In this document: positions 37,877 through 47,743 of the stretch, piece by piece
Layout of the letters: every line of letters begins with the position of its first letter
Numbering within the stretch: the stretch's first letter is position 1
From: a virus
Direction: 5' to 3' (one strand)
DNA length: 64,000 nt
IMG/VR virus record: IMGVR_UViG_3300032322_001765
Span: 124,001 to 188,000 of that record
Notes under the pieces: model-generated
Databases searched by the model: none
What the model was told of the DNA's origin: nothing
The model's input: only the letters and a program-made list of their open reading frames with translations
Translations under genes and position numbers: made by a program

Positions 37877-39347
37877 TTTTTAATTTATCTATCAAGGGGG
37901 TAAAATAATCAGTTATTGGATTATCAATTGTTCCTAACTTATAATCTACGTTATCTTTTCTAGGACCTCTTGCAGTCCAAACTTTATGATTTAATTCTGT
38001 CGCTAACTCATGCGCCCGTGCATATGTTAAAATATCTGTCCCATCATTTTTAATCCAGTGTGTAGGTTTGTTTTTGTCAGGAATGGTATATCCAAATTTT
38101 TCTGGGTCTTTATCTATTTCACTTGGATGAATCGTAGATCCTTCATAATAAGGATGAATTATTAATCCTAAAAATGATGCACCGTAATTAACAGGACAAT
38201 CGTCTTTGGAAAACCAATCTGCTTGTTCTCTAACAAATGCTTCATCCTCTTCGGGAAGACCAACTATATAACCGCCATTGATTGATACTGTATCTCCCCA
38301 GTGTTCTTGCATTTCATATAAAGCCTGCTTTCTTCTAGATGGATTCATTCCTTTACCAGCAAATTTACCAGCAGCTGGATGAAATGATTCTATTCCTATA
38401 TAACAAGATGAAAGTCCTCCTTCTTTGAGTAAAGGTATTTGCTTTGGTTGTGTTGCGATAATGTCTGCACGAATGTAAGCTTTTGTTTGTAGATTAAAAG
38501 GCAATTTGTTTCTTACTCTCGCCATCATTTCTAATTTTTCAATTGAGTCGTTAAAGGTGTCATCTGCAATAAAATATTTCGTAGTTCCAAACTCATTATA
38601 ATTTCTAATTAGTTCGTTATATATCGTATCTTCTGTTTTTGTATATCCAGCTACATCCTTTTGTCCAATGAGAGGGAACGAACAAAAATTGCATTTAAAT
38701 TTACATCCTCTTGCTATCTCTAAATTTAAAATTTCATTAGCGTTTATTTGGTCATATTTTGTATAGATAGTTGAACAATAATTCCAACCCCAATCACGAG
38801 AATTTGAATTGATATCGTGTTGTATTATCTTAGGCCATAATCTTTTTTGGTCTTTTAATAAATCAATTGTTTGATTTTCTCCTAAACCATTTATAAAATA
38901 ATCAGCAGGAAAATCTCTGTAAAATTCAATTTTTGGTCCGCCTAAAATTATTTTAATTTTTTTATTTTTTTCTTTTACAACATTCGTCCAATCACTAACT
39001 TCTCCCATAACTGCACTATATGTTAAACTATCTTTGCTAATCGTAGGACTTTCACCTGATTCTGTAAACCAGGCAATATTACAAGAACTAAATCTACTAT
39101 TTTTTACGAAAGGGGTTCGATATGGCCACCAAGTTGTGGAAAAACCAACCATTTTAGTGTTATCGCCTATTGCCAAATTGCATATAGTTTTCCATGTGTC
39201 TAAAGTTAGAGCAGAAGAAAAATCAACTACTAAAGTTTTAAACCCGTTAGATCGTAAATGACTAGCAAGCCTGTGTGCTCCATATCCTCTAGACCAAGTA
39301 GGAAATGTCGCCGTATCAGTGACTAATATTACATCAAAGGTATTCAT
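37869..39347 (-). CDS. Radical SAM protein with N-terminal Rossmann (B12-binding-like) domain (II)
   Basis: 492 residues. N-terminal SRGYGAHRLASHLRSNGFKTLVVDFSS and IIKIILGGPKIEF-like strands, then core CKFKCNFC (C215/C219/C222) and IADDTFNDS. Paralogue of the 32099-33568 protein with clear block identity around the core. No DxHxxG was found, so cobalamin dependence is unproven. Overlaps both neighbours (8 nt and ATGA), consistent with one transcript. Confidence 0.88.
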   Translation of the reverse strand: MNTFDVILVTDTATFPTWSRGYGAHRLASHLRSNGFKTLVVDFSSALTLDTWKTICNLAIGDNTKMVGFSTTWWPYRTPFVKNSRFSSCNIAWFTESGESPTISKDSLTYSAVMGEVSDWTNVVKEKNKKIKIILGGPKIEFYRDFPADYFINGLGENQTIDLLKDQKRLWPKIIQHDINSNSRDWGWNYCSTIYTKYDQINANEILNLEIARGCKFKCNFCSFPLIGQKDVAGYTKTEDTIYNELIRNYNEFGTTKYFIADDTFNDSIEKLEMMARVRNKLPFNLQTKAYIRADIIATQPKQIPLLKEGGLSSCYIGIESFHPAAGKFAGKGMNPSRRKQALYEMQEHWGDTVSINGGYIVGLPEEDEAFVREQADWFSKDDCPVNYGASFLGLIIHPYYEGSTIHPSEIDKDPEKFGYTIPDKNKPTHWIKNDGTDILTYARAHELATELNHKVWTARGPRKDNVDYKLGTIDNPITDYFTPLIDKLKNG

Positions 39348-39862
39348 ACGTAGCCTAAAAAATGATACAAGTATTGTTTTTTAAAACCACAATTAGAAGC
39401 ACCGTGCCAATCTAAAAAGTTATTCCATTTAATTATAGTATTTTTTGATTGCATGTAGTAGGATTTATCTTCGATCATTAATAATTGACCATAAGCCGGA
39501 TCATGTATAAAACAAGTATATCTAACAAGTTTTCCTAATTTATTATATTCACTTAAATTGTCATCAACGTCTTGGTGCCATGGTGCATTTTTTCCCGGTC
39601 TTAGACAGCTTATCCAAGAACGGATAGGCTTACAATTTACAATTTGTGAAAATTTATTTTCAACCTCTTTATTGTAATGTAAATTTGGATAATAATTTAT
39701 CCACTCAACTTGCACCGATGTATATTTTGCAGATTCCCATAAAGTAGATATTTCATTAAATTCTCCCTTTTCGTTTTTATAAAAATCTAAACCAATCGTT
39801 CTTACCTCTCCTTGCATTTGAGATATTTCCAAAACTACATCGTCCCAAAAACTGTCATTCAT
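39344..39862 (-). CDS. 2OG-Fe(II) oxygenase-like (DSBH) protein, paralogue pair member B
   Basis: 172 residues. H96-x-D98 in PWHQDVDD and H153 in DWHGASNCGFKKQYLYHFLG, matching the 37319-37876 protein block for block. The N-terminal ~60 residues differ. Part of the same operon (ATGA-type overlap downstream, 8 nt overlap upstream). Confidence 0.7.
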   Translation of the reverse strand: MNDSFWDDVVLEISQMQGEVRTIGLDFYKNEKGEFNEISTLWESAKYTSVQVEWINYYPNLHYNKEVENKFSQIVNCKPIRSWISCLRPGKNAPWHQDVDDNLSEYNKLGKLVRYTCFIHDPAYGQLLMIEDKSYYMQSKNTIIKWNNFLDWHGASNCGFKKQYLYHFLGYV

Positions 39863-41858
39863 CTTTTTTTCCTGCTCTCGACATTTGAAACAATTTCATT
39901 TTAATTCTCTCATTTGTGTCTTTTCTAAATGTTGCAAAATTTCTATACATACTGGATTTGTTTTTCCATTCGACATCAATAGCTTTTGTAACTAAACTTA
40001 CGGTTTCTAATTTAGGTAATATTTTTTTGTTACCTTCTTCTTCCCATATGTCCCAACGATATTTGTTATCCCAAATGAGTTCTTCAGGCACTGCAAATGT
40101 ACTATTTTTACAGTAAAGTAAGCAATCCTCAAGTAAATCATCTATTATTTCAACAAACTCACATCTTAAAGATTCATATATTTCATCACGATTAGTACAC
40201 CACAGCCAAGCATAAGAAGCATAAACAGTCCAAGTTCCTTTAATCGGTCCTATTTCAAATTGCCTCCATGACTTATTCCAAAACTTACCTTCAGCTATAG
40301 GGGTAAGGTATTCATCATAAATTGGCTTATAAAAATTATCAACCTTAGATAGTGCGGTGAAGATTTTTTTGAAAACAACGTCTAACGGAACTTCTTTAAT
40401 ATGAAATAGTATGTCAATAAATGGAGTAAGCATTGCCATATTCATTAATACTAAGTTCATGTCATTCATAAAAAACATTTCTTTCCAATCTTCAACAGAG
40501 TAGGAATAACAACTGATTGGAATATGAAGTGTATTTTCTTTGGGAAAGTTTTTTGATCTATACAATTGTAAGGCGTTTGATTCATTGTCATTTAGTAAAG
40601 ACATTGATTCATCTATTGCGATTGGTGCTAATTTCATATCAAATTTAGCTAAGTAATCGGGATTACCTATAGGTGCATCAGGTAAAACATATAATGGGAC
40701 ATGATGAGTATGAGGTTTAATACTATTCATGAGTGAATATTCTATGGCTGTTTCTTGATAGAATGTTTCTACTTTCATACCAGGCAAACCTAAAATAAGT
40801 TCAACAATCACATCAATGTCATATTTTTCAATTAAATATTTTGCTAGGCTTACATTTTCTTCAGGTGTAACATCTGTTCTTTCGATATTTTCTAATATCT
40901 TTTCATCAATTGTTTGTAGACTTATTTGATATAATGTTACAAGACCTGATTGAATCAAAGGTTCTAATACTGCTTGCCTTTTGGCAGATTTAGTTTTCGC
41001 TAATCCGGTTATACCTACGAATTTCATATAATCATTTTGTTGAGCCAGTAAATTTGCAATATCGGGATCTCTTTTTAAGATACCAAAGTTTGCATCAGTA
41101 AGCCAAACAGTATGAACATTTAACTCTCTAAAGAAAGAAATATCATCAACAAGACTTTCCATTTCTTTTACAATAACTTTAGTGTTTGTGCCTCCTCCCC
41201 ATTCACAATAGGTACATTTATACATACAACCCCTATTTGTTTCGTACATAGCACCTAAAATTTTGTTTTTACTTTTAGCATATTCTGCAATTTTTCTAGC
41301 ATGATCAATGTTTGCTCTTATAATATCTGGTGGATATTTAAACTCTCTTTTGTCTCCTTCCGGACCGTAGCCTTTTCTTGAATAACTACCTCTTACCTTA
41401 AGCCAATTGATTTCGTTTTCTACTAACATATCTAACATGTCAGTTATAAAAAATTCACCGTATTCAACTGGTCTAGAAACAACATCAAAATAGGGATGAT
41501 TTTTAAACCATAAAAAAGGTTGAGTGTAGGTTGTGTGTTGGTGAGGACCGCCTAGCGATAAAATTGCATTTGGCTTACGTTCTTTAATTGCGTTAGCAAC
41601 TACCTTTACTATTTCCCAATTCCACATGTAACTACTAAATAAGTAAACATCAGCATCTTTACTTACGGCATCATCAACAATGTCATCTACCGAATATTGT
41701 TCATAGTCTGTAACAGGTGGTATCCATTCCCATTGTTCAACGTGTTTTCCATTTAATTCATAATATCTTTTAAATTCATACCACATGAGTGGCAAATACA
41801 CATGACTCATTTGCCATGTATTATAATGAAAAATAAATATTTTTTTCTTGTTATCCAT
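39855..41858 (-). CDS. Large radical SAM protein with N-terminal Rossmann domain
   Basis: 667 residues, the largest radical SAM protein here. N-terminal KKIFIFHYNTWQMSHVYLPLMWYEF and LSLGGPHQHTTYTQPF correspond to a B12-binding-like domain (no DxHxxG). The core has RGCMYKCTYCEWGG (C211/C215/C218), then WLTDANFGIL, LQTIDEKIL and ELILGLPGM. A long C-terminal domain of about 250 residues follows. Second gene of its operon, overlapping the kinase-like gene by 8 nt. Confidence 0.88.
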   Translation of the reverse strand: MDNKKKIFIFHYNTWQMSHVYLPLMWYEFKRYYELNGKHVEQWEWIPPVTDYEQYSVDDIVDDAVSKDADVYLFSSYMWNWEIVKVVANAIKERKPNAILSLGGPHQHTTYTQPFLWFKNHPYFDVVSRPVEYGEFFITDMLDMLVENEINWLKVRGSYSRKGYGPEGDKREFKYPPDIIRANIDHARKIAEYAKSKNKILGAMYETNRGCMYKCTYCEWGGGTNTKVIVKEMESLVDDISFFRELNVHTVWLTDANFGILKRDPDIANLLAQQNDYMKFVGITGLAKTKSAKRQAVLEPLIQSGLVTLYQISLQTIDEKILENIERTDVTPEENVSLAKYLIEKYDIDVIVELILGLPGMKVETFYQETAIEYSLMNSIKPHTHHVPLYVLPDAPIGNPDYLAKFDMKLAPIAIDESMSLLNDNESNALQLYRSKNFPKENTLHIPISCYSYSVEDWKEMFFMNDMNLVLMNMAMLTPFIDILFHIKEVPLDVVFKKIFTALSKVDNFYKPIYDEYLTPIAEGKFWNKSWRQFEIGPIKGTWTVYASYAWLWCTNRDEIYESLRCEFVEIIDDLLEDCLLYCKNSTFAVPEELIWDNKYRWDIWEEEGNKKILPKLETVSLVTKAIDVEWKNKSSMYRNFATFRKDTNERIKMKLFQMSRAGKKDE

Positions 41859-42510
41859 ATATCTTTTTGTGTATGTCTGTTAAATTAATTGGCCATTTTC
41901 CAAAATGTGTCAATCCTGATTTAAACAATAACTCTACATTTACTTTACTTTCAATTGTCGCTTTGCTAAATCTGTCAGTATCAAATCCTATGATACTTTT
42001 TACATTTTCAAGTTCTACAAATGGGTTTTCTTTTTCAACGGTAGCATAAAAATCTATACAATGCATTTGACCATTAGTATCATAATAATGACTATGAGGA
42101 TAAATCGTTGCTTTTAAATATCCTAAATTTACTTGATCGTAAATTATTGTACTTATATCTTCGTACCAATTTTCGTTTAAATTTTTATGTTTAAAAATTA
42201 AATCATTGCAGGTATTACCATACCATTTTATGAAAATTTTATTATCTTTAATATCTAATACTTCGGGTGCATATGGTTTTGATTCAAAAATTTTTAAATA
42301 TTTACACTCACGTTCAAACATAAATTCAATATGATTTTTATCATAACACAATCTTACCTGTTTAGATTGATATTCATTTGGGTAAGAAAAATTCATGCAA
42401 AAAACATTGCCCTCAGGATTAATTCTGGGTTCATAACACATTTGAGTTGTTGTTAGCTCACCAGTGGACTCATGAGTTTTATAATATAAATTCCAGTTTT
42501 CTAAATCCAT
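41851..42510 (-). CDS. Divergent kinase-fold-like protein (paralogue of 27218-27901)
   Basis: 219 residues. Shares the order of motifs with the 27218 protein: ERECKYLKIFESKPYAPEVLDIKDNKIFIKWYG, then YPHSHYYDTNGQMHCIDFYATVEKENPF. Canonical kinase catalytic residues are not evident. Heads a seven-gene minus-strand operon with a GATAAATA element 4 nt before its ATG. Both members of the family precede modification enzymes, so they may recognise a shared carrier or substrate. That is inference. Confidence 0.5.
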   Translation of the reverse strand: MDLENWNLYYKTHESTGELTTTQMCYEPRINPEGNVFCMNFSYPNEYQSKQVRLCYDKNHIEFMFERECKYLKIFESKPYAPEVLDIKDNKIFIKWYGNTCNDLIFKHKNLNENWYEDISTIIYDQVNLGYLKATIYPHSHYYDTNGQMHCIDFYATVEKENPFVELENVKSIIGFDTDRFSKATIESKVNVELLFKSGLTHFGKWPINLTDIHKKIYG

Positions 42511-42514
42511 CTGG

Positions 42515-42522
42515 TATTTATC
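42515..42522 (-). promoter_or_regulatory. Late-promoter octamer GATAAATA, N4 to ATG
   Basis: Minus strand, 4 nt before the ATG at 42510. A weaker plus-strand TGTAAATA at 42524-42531 precedes the divergent gene by 10 nt. Confidence 0.5.
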
Positions 42523-42541
42523 GTGTAAATAGCTCTTAGAT

Positions 42542-43936
42542 ATGAAAGATAAAATTCAAAATTACATTAAACTAGTAGAAGAAAAAACAGGAACACCCAC
42601 ATTTTGCGCACTACCTTGGATACACTTAGCAACTAGGCCTAACGGCGACGCAAGACTTTGCTGTGTAACGAACGCAAGCGGAGCCACAACCGGTGACCAC
42701 ACGGTTGGGCTTGTGAAAAAAGAAAATGGCAAGCCGGCTAATTTTGGAAAAGATTCTTTATTAGACGCATTTAATAATGATTATATGCGTAGTGTTAGAA
42801 CAACTATGCTAGCAGGTAATATTCCAGCCAGTTGCACAAAATGCTTTGAAGAAGAAGAAAACGGCGTAGTAAGTAAAAGGTTATGGGAACTGTATGAATG
42901 GAATAGGGACGGGTTAGATTTCAATCAATTAATTAGAGATACGATGGAAGATGGCACTGTACCTCCAATTATAAGGTATATGGATTTACGTTTAGGGCAC
43001 ACATGCAATTTAAAATGTGTAATGTGTAGTCCACATGATTCTAGTCGTTGGCTTCAAGATTATGACAAAGTAATGAATCGTACTACAAGTCAAGTTGTTA
43101 AGTTTCAATTAAACTTTGATGCCGAATCATTTAACAATGTTTGGTACGAAAAGCCTACATTTTGGGATGAAGTGTTTGAACAGATACCAAACATAACACA
43201 ATTATATTTCGCAGGTGGCGAACCGCTGATGATTAAAGAACATCGTAAATTTTTAGATGAAATAGTTAAGCGTGGTTATGCAAAAAACATTAGTTTACGA
43301 TATAACAGTAACGGAATATTTGTTAATGAAGATATTATAAACGTTTGGAAAGAGTTTAAACAAGTTAGATATGCTTTTAGTTTAGATGCTATTTTTGATA
43401 GAAATCATTATATTCGATATCCGGCTAATTGGGACGAAATTGAAAGTAGTTTGCGTCTAATGGATAATACACCTGAACATATTCATTGTGCGATTGCATG
43501 TGCTGTACAAGCACTTAACATTAAACACATAGTAGAATTTGCTAAATGGAAAATAAGCCAAAATTTTAAAAAAATCAATAAATTTAAATTAGATGAATAT
43601 GAAACTGGTGGTGGAATAATTAACTTGCACTTATTGTACATCCCTACATTTTTGAGTGCTAGAATTTTACCAAAAGAGGATAAGTTAGAAATTAGAAAAC
43701 TTATTTTAGATTTTAAACAATGGCTATGGAAAAATTACACACAGGATGATAATTTTTGGCACATTAATCCATATGGTTGGAAAAGATGGGAAGCTATTTT
43801 AAAATTCGTTGAAGCAGAAGATCATTCTCATTTATTAGATGACTTTAAAGAATATATTAAAAATTTAGACGCTGTAAGAAATTTAAATTCTAGTCAAATT
43901 TTTCCTGAGCTTTCGCATTTATTTGATCAAGTATAA
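42542..43936 (+). CDS. Radical SAM protein, twitch-domain type (II)
   Basis: 464 residues. The N-terminal cluster domain (C22, CC at 40-41, CTKC at 98-101) precedes the core CNLKCVMC (C155/C159/C162), then FAGGEPLM and FSLDAIFD. Related to the proteins at 29235 and 46481, but longer between the N-terminal cysteines and the core. A possible TGTAAATA late element lies 10 nt upstream. Its 3' end overlaps the convergent SGNH-like gene by 47 nt. Confidence 0.9.
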   Translation: MKDKIQNYIKLVEEKTGTPTFCALPWIHLATRPNGDARLCCVTNASGATTGDHTVGLVKKENGKPANFGKDSLLDAFNNDYMRSVRTTMLAGNIPASCTKCFEEEENGVVSKRLWELYEWNRDGLDFNQLIRDTMEDGTVPPIIRYMDLRLGHTCNLKCVMCSPHDSSRWLQDYDKVMNRTTSQVVKFQLNFDAESFNNVWYEKPTFWDEVFEQIPNITQLYFAGGEPLMIKEHRKFLDEIVKRGYAKNISLRYNSNGIFVNEDIINVWKEFKQVRYAFSLDAIFDRNHYIRYPANWDEIESSLRLMDNTPEHIHCAIACAVQALNIKHIVEFAKWKISQNFKKINKFKLDEYETGGGIINLHLLYIPTFLSARILPKEDKLEIRKLILDFKQWLWKNYTQDDNFWHINPYGWKRWEAILKFVEAEDHSHLLDDFKEYIKNLDAVRNLNSSQIFPELSHLFDQV

Positions 43937-44666
43937 CCTTCGCAAATTTTCTATGCCAATTAGGACTAGGACTAGCACCGTCTCTAGCCGTGTCATTGCC
44001 AACAGTTTTCTCATCAGTTGAATCCATATACAAATTATACGGTACTGTATATAAGTCTACGTTATACACTTGACGGACTAACTCTACCATATGTGTATTT
44101 TTGTCTCTATTGTACTTGCAAGATGTTTTATCAATGCCAAAAAAATACCCATCATACGGTGGTTTTGAATATGCAGTAACTGCCTCATGATGGTGGTCTA
44201 AGAACACTTCTCTACGCACATCTTGTGGCCACATAATAATAACACTTAGTTTTTTACATTTTGGTAAAAAATATGGTACTGTGCAAGATACCATTCTAGC
44301 AATTGTATCTGGTGCAGCTTTAGCAATTGCTAAATTAAGTATTCTTATATTTGGCAAACTGCGTTCGATGACTCTAAGAAATATATCACGATCGGCTATT
44401 CCTGTTCCAGCTGTGGAACTATTCCCAAACCCCAAAAATAATTCATCATATTGATGATATGATTCTTCAAATTCTTTTTCTCTATAACCTAAAGAGTTTA
44501 CAGTGTAAACAATATCATCACTATCAAATCTTGCATTTTTAGGATTATCAGGGCTCTCAGGAAATAGATTGCTTGCCCATTTAAATGTAGTGCCCGCTAC
44601 TTTTTCCATAGGACTGGCTGCGATCCATGCGGGAGGAATATGAGGATAAAAATATTTATTAGCCAT
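43890..44666 (-). CDS. SGNH/GDSL-like hydrolase
   Basis: 258 residues. FLGFGNSSTAGTG stands in the GDS(L) block I position with Asn in place of Asp, ILNLAIAKAAPDTIARM resembles block III, and RDGASPSPNWHRKFAKVI supplies a D..H pair near the C-terminus. These suggest an SGNH-fold esterase or acyltransferase acting on a glycan or small molecule. It overlaps the upstream radical SAM gene by 8 nt in the six-gene operon from 49311. Confidence 0.65.
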   Translation of the reverse strand: MANKYFYPHIPPAWIAASPMEKVAGTTFKWASNLFPESPDNPKNARFDSDDIVYTVNSLGYREKEFEESYHQYDELFLGFGNSSTAGTGIADRDIFLRVIERSLPNIRILNLAIAKAAPDTIARMVSCTVPYFLPKCKKLSVIIMWPQDVRREVFLDHHHEAVTAYSKPPYDGYFFGIDKTSCKYNRDKNTHMVELVRQVYNVDLYTVPYNLYMDSTDEKTVGNDTARDGASPSPNWHRKFAKVILDQINAKAQEKFD

Positions 44667-45567
44667 TTTTTACCTTTGTTAATGGAATGTCAGACGCACA
44701 AGTACAAAAATCCCTAGTGCAAATTATAGGGTCTATGGGTAATTTAAAATCATCTTTGTATATATTTCCTAAACTACCTCCAACTCTACACGTAGCACGA
44801 TGCACTTCACCGTCCCAGTTAATCATCAAACTTTCTAAACCTGCGTTACAGCTCCAACCCTTATATTTATTAAAGTGTTTTTTAATAATATCATTGGCGT
44901 GCATTTTAATATTGTCATCAATAATACTATTGGGTTCAACAGTAGCATCTTTACTTAATATCCAATCTAAATCATTTTGATCGTAGCGCATATCATCAAA
45001 TATATTATGATCATCATTTGTCCAACGAATTCTACGAATCGTGTACGGTACGTTGTAAACCTCTAACCTTTGAGTTGCGATTCTAACTTCTTTCATTTTA
45101 TCAGGATGAGCCATAATATTAATCATACAAGGTTTGCGCATGCCTGGCTCTACATCACTTGCTGCGTAACGTAATATTGTGTCTAATACTCTTTTCCAGT
45201 CTTTTTCAAAATGCAGACTAAACACAATATGATTTACTGGCAATCTAAAATAATAAATCGGACTTCTTGTTCCATTAGTTGTTACATTTATCCATTTAAT
45301 GTCTTTGTGAACGCAATATTGAACCAATTCTTCAAAATCAGGATGTACTGTAGGTTCTCCGCCTGTAAAACTAAGTCGTATAGGCTTACCCAATATTACT
45401 AGTTTGTCTACCGTTGCCTTTAGTACCTCTATGTCAGTGTGCGGGCTATTATTGTCATGTATACTACTAGGACAATAACTACAATCATAGTTACAACGTT
45501 TACCTAAGTTCCATTCAACCTTAATGCTGTCTTGATGATGCCAACGACTTGTTATTTTTTGCATCAT
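44659..45567 (-). CDS. Radical SAM protein with C-terminal SPASM-like domain (I)
   Basis: 302 residues. Core CNYDCSYC (C25/C29/C32), SFTGGEPTVHPDF, TTNGT. Near the C-terminus: GWSCNAGLESLMINWDGEVHRATCRVGG and CTRDFCTCASD, Cys-rich as in SPASM domains that hold auxiliary clusters. The 51046-51984 protein has the same order, so they form a pair. The first ATG (45567) overlaps the upstream stop as ATGA and is chosen over the next codon, also ATG. Confidence 0.88.
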   Translation of the reverse strand: MMQKITSRWHHQDSIKVEWNLGKRCNYDCSYCPSSIHDNNSPHTDIEVLKATVDKLVILGKPIRLSFTGGEPTVHPDFEELVQYCVHKDIKWINVTTNGTRSPIYYFRLPVNHIVFSLHFEKDWKRVLDTILRYAASDVEPGMRKPCMINIMAHPDKMKEVRIATQRLEVYNVPYTIRRIRWTNDDHNIFDDMRYDQNDLDWILSKDATVEPNSIIDDNIKMHANDIIKKHFNKYKGWSCNAGLESLMINWDGEVHRATCRVGGSLGNIYKDDFKLPIDPIICTRDFCTCASDIPLTKVKNG

Positions 45568-46484
45568 AATATTGATCTTATTTGAGCATGGTCAATCGAC
45601 ATTTCGTGATATTTATTGTCATTATAAAACTTTAAATTTTTGACAGTTACATTATCACCTAAGATATCTTTATTCCACATCAATTTGCATAGATGATTTG
45701 GTATATACCAATCTCCAACATTATTGTGGTAATCTAAAAGAGTTTGATCAATTATTAATTTACCTAATACATATCTACCTAATGATAGTTTGTTTAAGTC
45801 ATGCAATGGGATATTAAATTTGCACTGTTTTGCCCACCGGTAAAAGAAAATTTCACTAGCCTTTGGAAAATTATATTCGGGTTTAAAAAATAACAAAGTT
45901 TCTGAACTAATTGTATTTTGGGCTGCTAACTCTGTATAATCATCATCGTCCGTAGACAAGTCTAACCAATCTTTGCCTAAAGTGCCGTAACCTAAAATTA
46001 AATCGCCCCACTTATTATTAGATTCTAGCCATATTTTATATTCTTCTTTTATGGGTATGTATTGTTCACTATTTGCAGAATAGAATACTATATTCGAATT
46101 GTATTCAGAATATTTACTGTTAATCTTATTTTCTAAAACATGTATTAATTTATTCAATGTAGATAATGTATCGTCATTGGATTCGTTAGTTAATTTGACT
46201 AGTAAACTATGCGTTTTATTTAAATCAGTTTTGGTAAAATTTTTAGGAATCTCTTTAATATTAATTGTTGTACAGATGTCATTTGCTAATCTTAATACCT
46301 TGTCAGTTGGCGTATTCATTTGAATACCTGTATTATATTCACTAGTTTCTAATTGTATCTGTTGCCATATATGCTGTACAGGATTATCAATGAGTTGATA
46401 ATTCAATTTTAGATCACCTACACGACAACTTATAGTTATTTCTAAGGTGTTGTAACCTTCTATATTTTGAAAAATCTCTTTCAT
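45564..46484 (-). CDS. Hypothetical protein in radical SAM operon
   Basis: 306 residues, not recognised. Sequence is polar and acidic (STDDDDYTEL, NESNDDTLSTL), with no cysteine clusters, signal or transmembrane segment. FFKPEYNFPKASEIFFYRWAKQCKFNIPLHDLNKLSLGRYVLGKLI reads like a helical C-terminal domain. Lies between two radical SAM genes with ATGA overlaps at both ends, so co-function with them is likely, perhaps as a binding or substrate-recognition partner. Confidence 0.6.
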   Translation of the reverse strand: MKEIFQNIEGYNTLEITISCRVGDLKLNYQLIDNPVQHIWQQIQLETSEYNTGIQMNTPTDKVLRLANDICTTINIKEIPKNFTKTDLNKTHSLLVKLTNESNDDTLSTLNKLIHVLENKINSKYSEYNSNIVFYSANSEQYIPIKEEYKIWLESNNKWGDLILGYGTLGKDWLDLSTDDDDYTELAAQNTISSETLLFFKPEYNFPKASEIFFYRWAKQCKFNIPLHDLNKLSLGRYVLGKLIIDQTLLDYHNNVGDWYIPNHLCKLMWNKDILGDNVTVKNLKFYNDNKYHEMSIDHAQIRSIL

Positions 46485-47743
46485 ATGTAATCCTTAAATT
46501 CCGGAGTCACCTCTAAAAAACTCTGTTTTCTAGTATTATCCAATCGCATATTGAAATTAATTGTATCTACCCAAAGATGGCTCTCATCTTTTGCTGTTAG
46601 AAAGTTCAAAACGCCATTTATTTGATTTAATGTCAACTCATATAACATCGGGTGTTTTTTAACCATTTTAAAATCTTGCAGTCTTTCAGATACAAGTTTA
46701 AGTTTAGAACTAGCAATGTTTTTTAATTGCTCAGGTAATACTTGTATACTTAAACAATTTGGATATCTAACCATATTAGTATAGAAAACAATTTCTAACT
46801 CATCTAAGAAATACTCAATCATTTCGTCTAATATTAATATGTTAGATATTTGAACAGCTACAGCTCCTACTATTCGATTAATATTAGTAATACTTTGAAC
46901 TTCTTTAATATTCTTAATTAATATATCCCACTCAGCATTACCTCGAATGTATTCATAAGAATCTTTCATGCCATCTATACTGACATTTAATGCAACGCTT
47001 TTAAAATAAGGCCAATATTCATATATATTACGATTTCCCTTACCTAACATTGTTAAATTTGTGGCGTATTTAATTTCAATTTGATGTCCATATGGTTTGA
47101 GCATATTTAATATGCGATAATGCTGCGGATCCATCAAAGGTTCACCTCCTGCAAACTCTACTCGCCTAAAGTATGGTAAATTTTTTTCTAAGCTAGACCA
47201 CCAATTGGGATTGTCTTCAAATTTATCTAATAGCGGCTTGTTTTCTAAATTATGATCTTCCACTAATTGATATATAACTTTACCGGATTCTTTATAAAAG
47301 TCTTTAATTTCTGCCCAGTCATTCCAGCTAGTGCTATCGCCGGGATGACACATCCTGCATTTTAAATTACATAGATTATTCAGCTTTAATTCCATAGTAG
47401 GAATTTTAAAAGGCATGGTCATTGTCGGATGAAGATCATCAAATGCATTTGGGTAAAGTTTTATACGGGCTTCTGGTATCTCACCCTTAATATGTCGTTG
47501 ACGTAAACTTTCTACACCTTGGTCTTCTAAGCTGAAGCAAGGTTCGCATTCTGGTGGACGTTCTCCGGACAAAACTTGAGAACGTATTCTTCTCATCGTA
47601 TGGTTATTCCATATTTCTTCTAAAGTATTATCCTGTATATTACCAATTGGATGACTGCGGCAACACACTTGTATGGCGCCATCTTCTCTTGTTGCTAATC
47701 CGGTAAAAGGATGCATACAAAATGTTTTACTATTACATTGCAT
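46481..47743 (-). CDS. Radical SAM protein, twitch-domain type (III)
   Basis: 420 residues. N-terminal C9, CC at 27-28 and CEPC at 66-69 (twitch), then the core CNLKCRMC (C125/C129/C132), FAGGEPLMDPQHY and NVSIDGMKDS. Clearly related to the 42542 protein (identical CNLKCxMCxPxDS pattern). Overlaps the QueC-like gene by 11 nt. Confidence 0.9.
   Translation of the reverse strand: MQCNSKTFCMHPFTGLATREDGAIQVCCRSHPIGNIQDNTLEEIWNNHTMRRIRSQVLSGERPPECEPCFSLEDQGVESLRQRHIKGEIPEARIKLYPNAFDDLHPTMTMPFKIPTMELKLNNLCNLKCRMCHPGDSTSWNDWAEIKDFYKESGKVIYQLVEDHNLENKPLLDKFEDNPNWWSSLEKNLPYFRRVEFAGGEPLMDPQHYRILNMLKPYGHQIEIKYATNLTMLGKGNRNIYEYWPYFKSVALNVSIDGMKDSYEYIRGNAEWDILIKNIKEVQSITNINRIVGAVAVQISNILILDEMIEYFLDELEIVFYTNMVRYPNCLSIQVLPEQLKNIASSKLKLVSERLQDFKMVKKHPMLYELTLNQINGVLNFLTAKDESHLWVDTINFNMRLDNTRKQSFLEVTPEFKDYI

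Noticed and set aside
32099-41858. Calling the three Rossmann-domain radical SAM proteins cobalamin-dependent
   Set aside because: No DxHxxG cobalamin motif was seen, so only the domain position is claimed.
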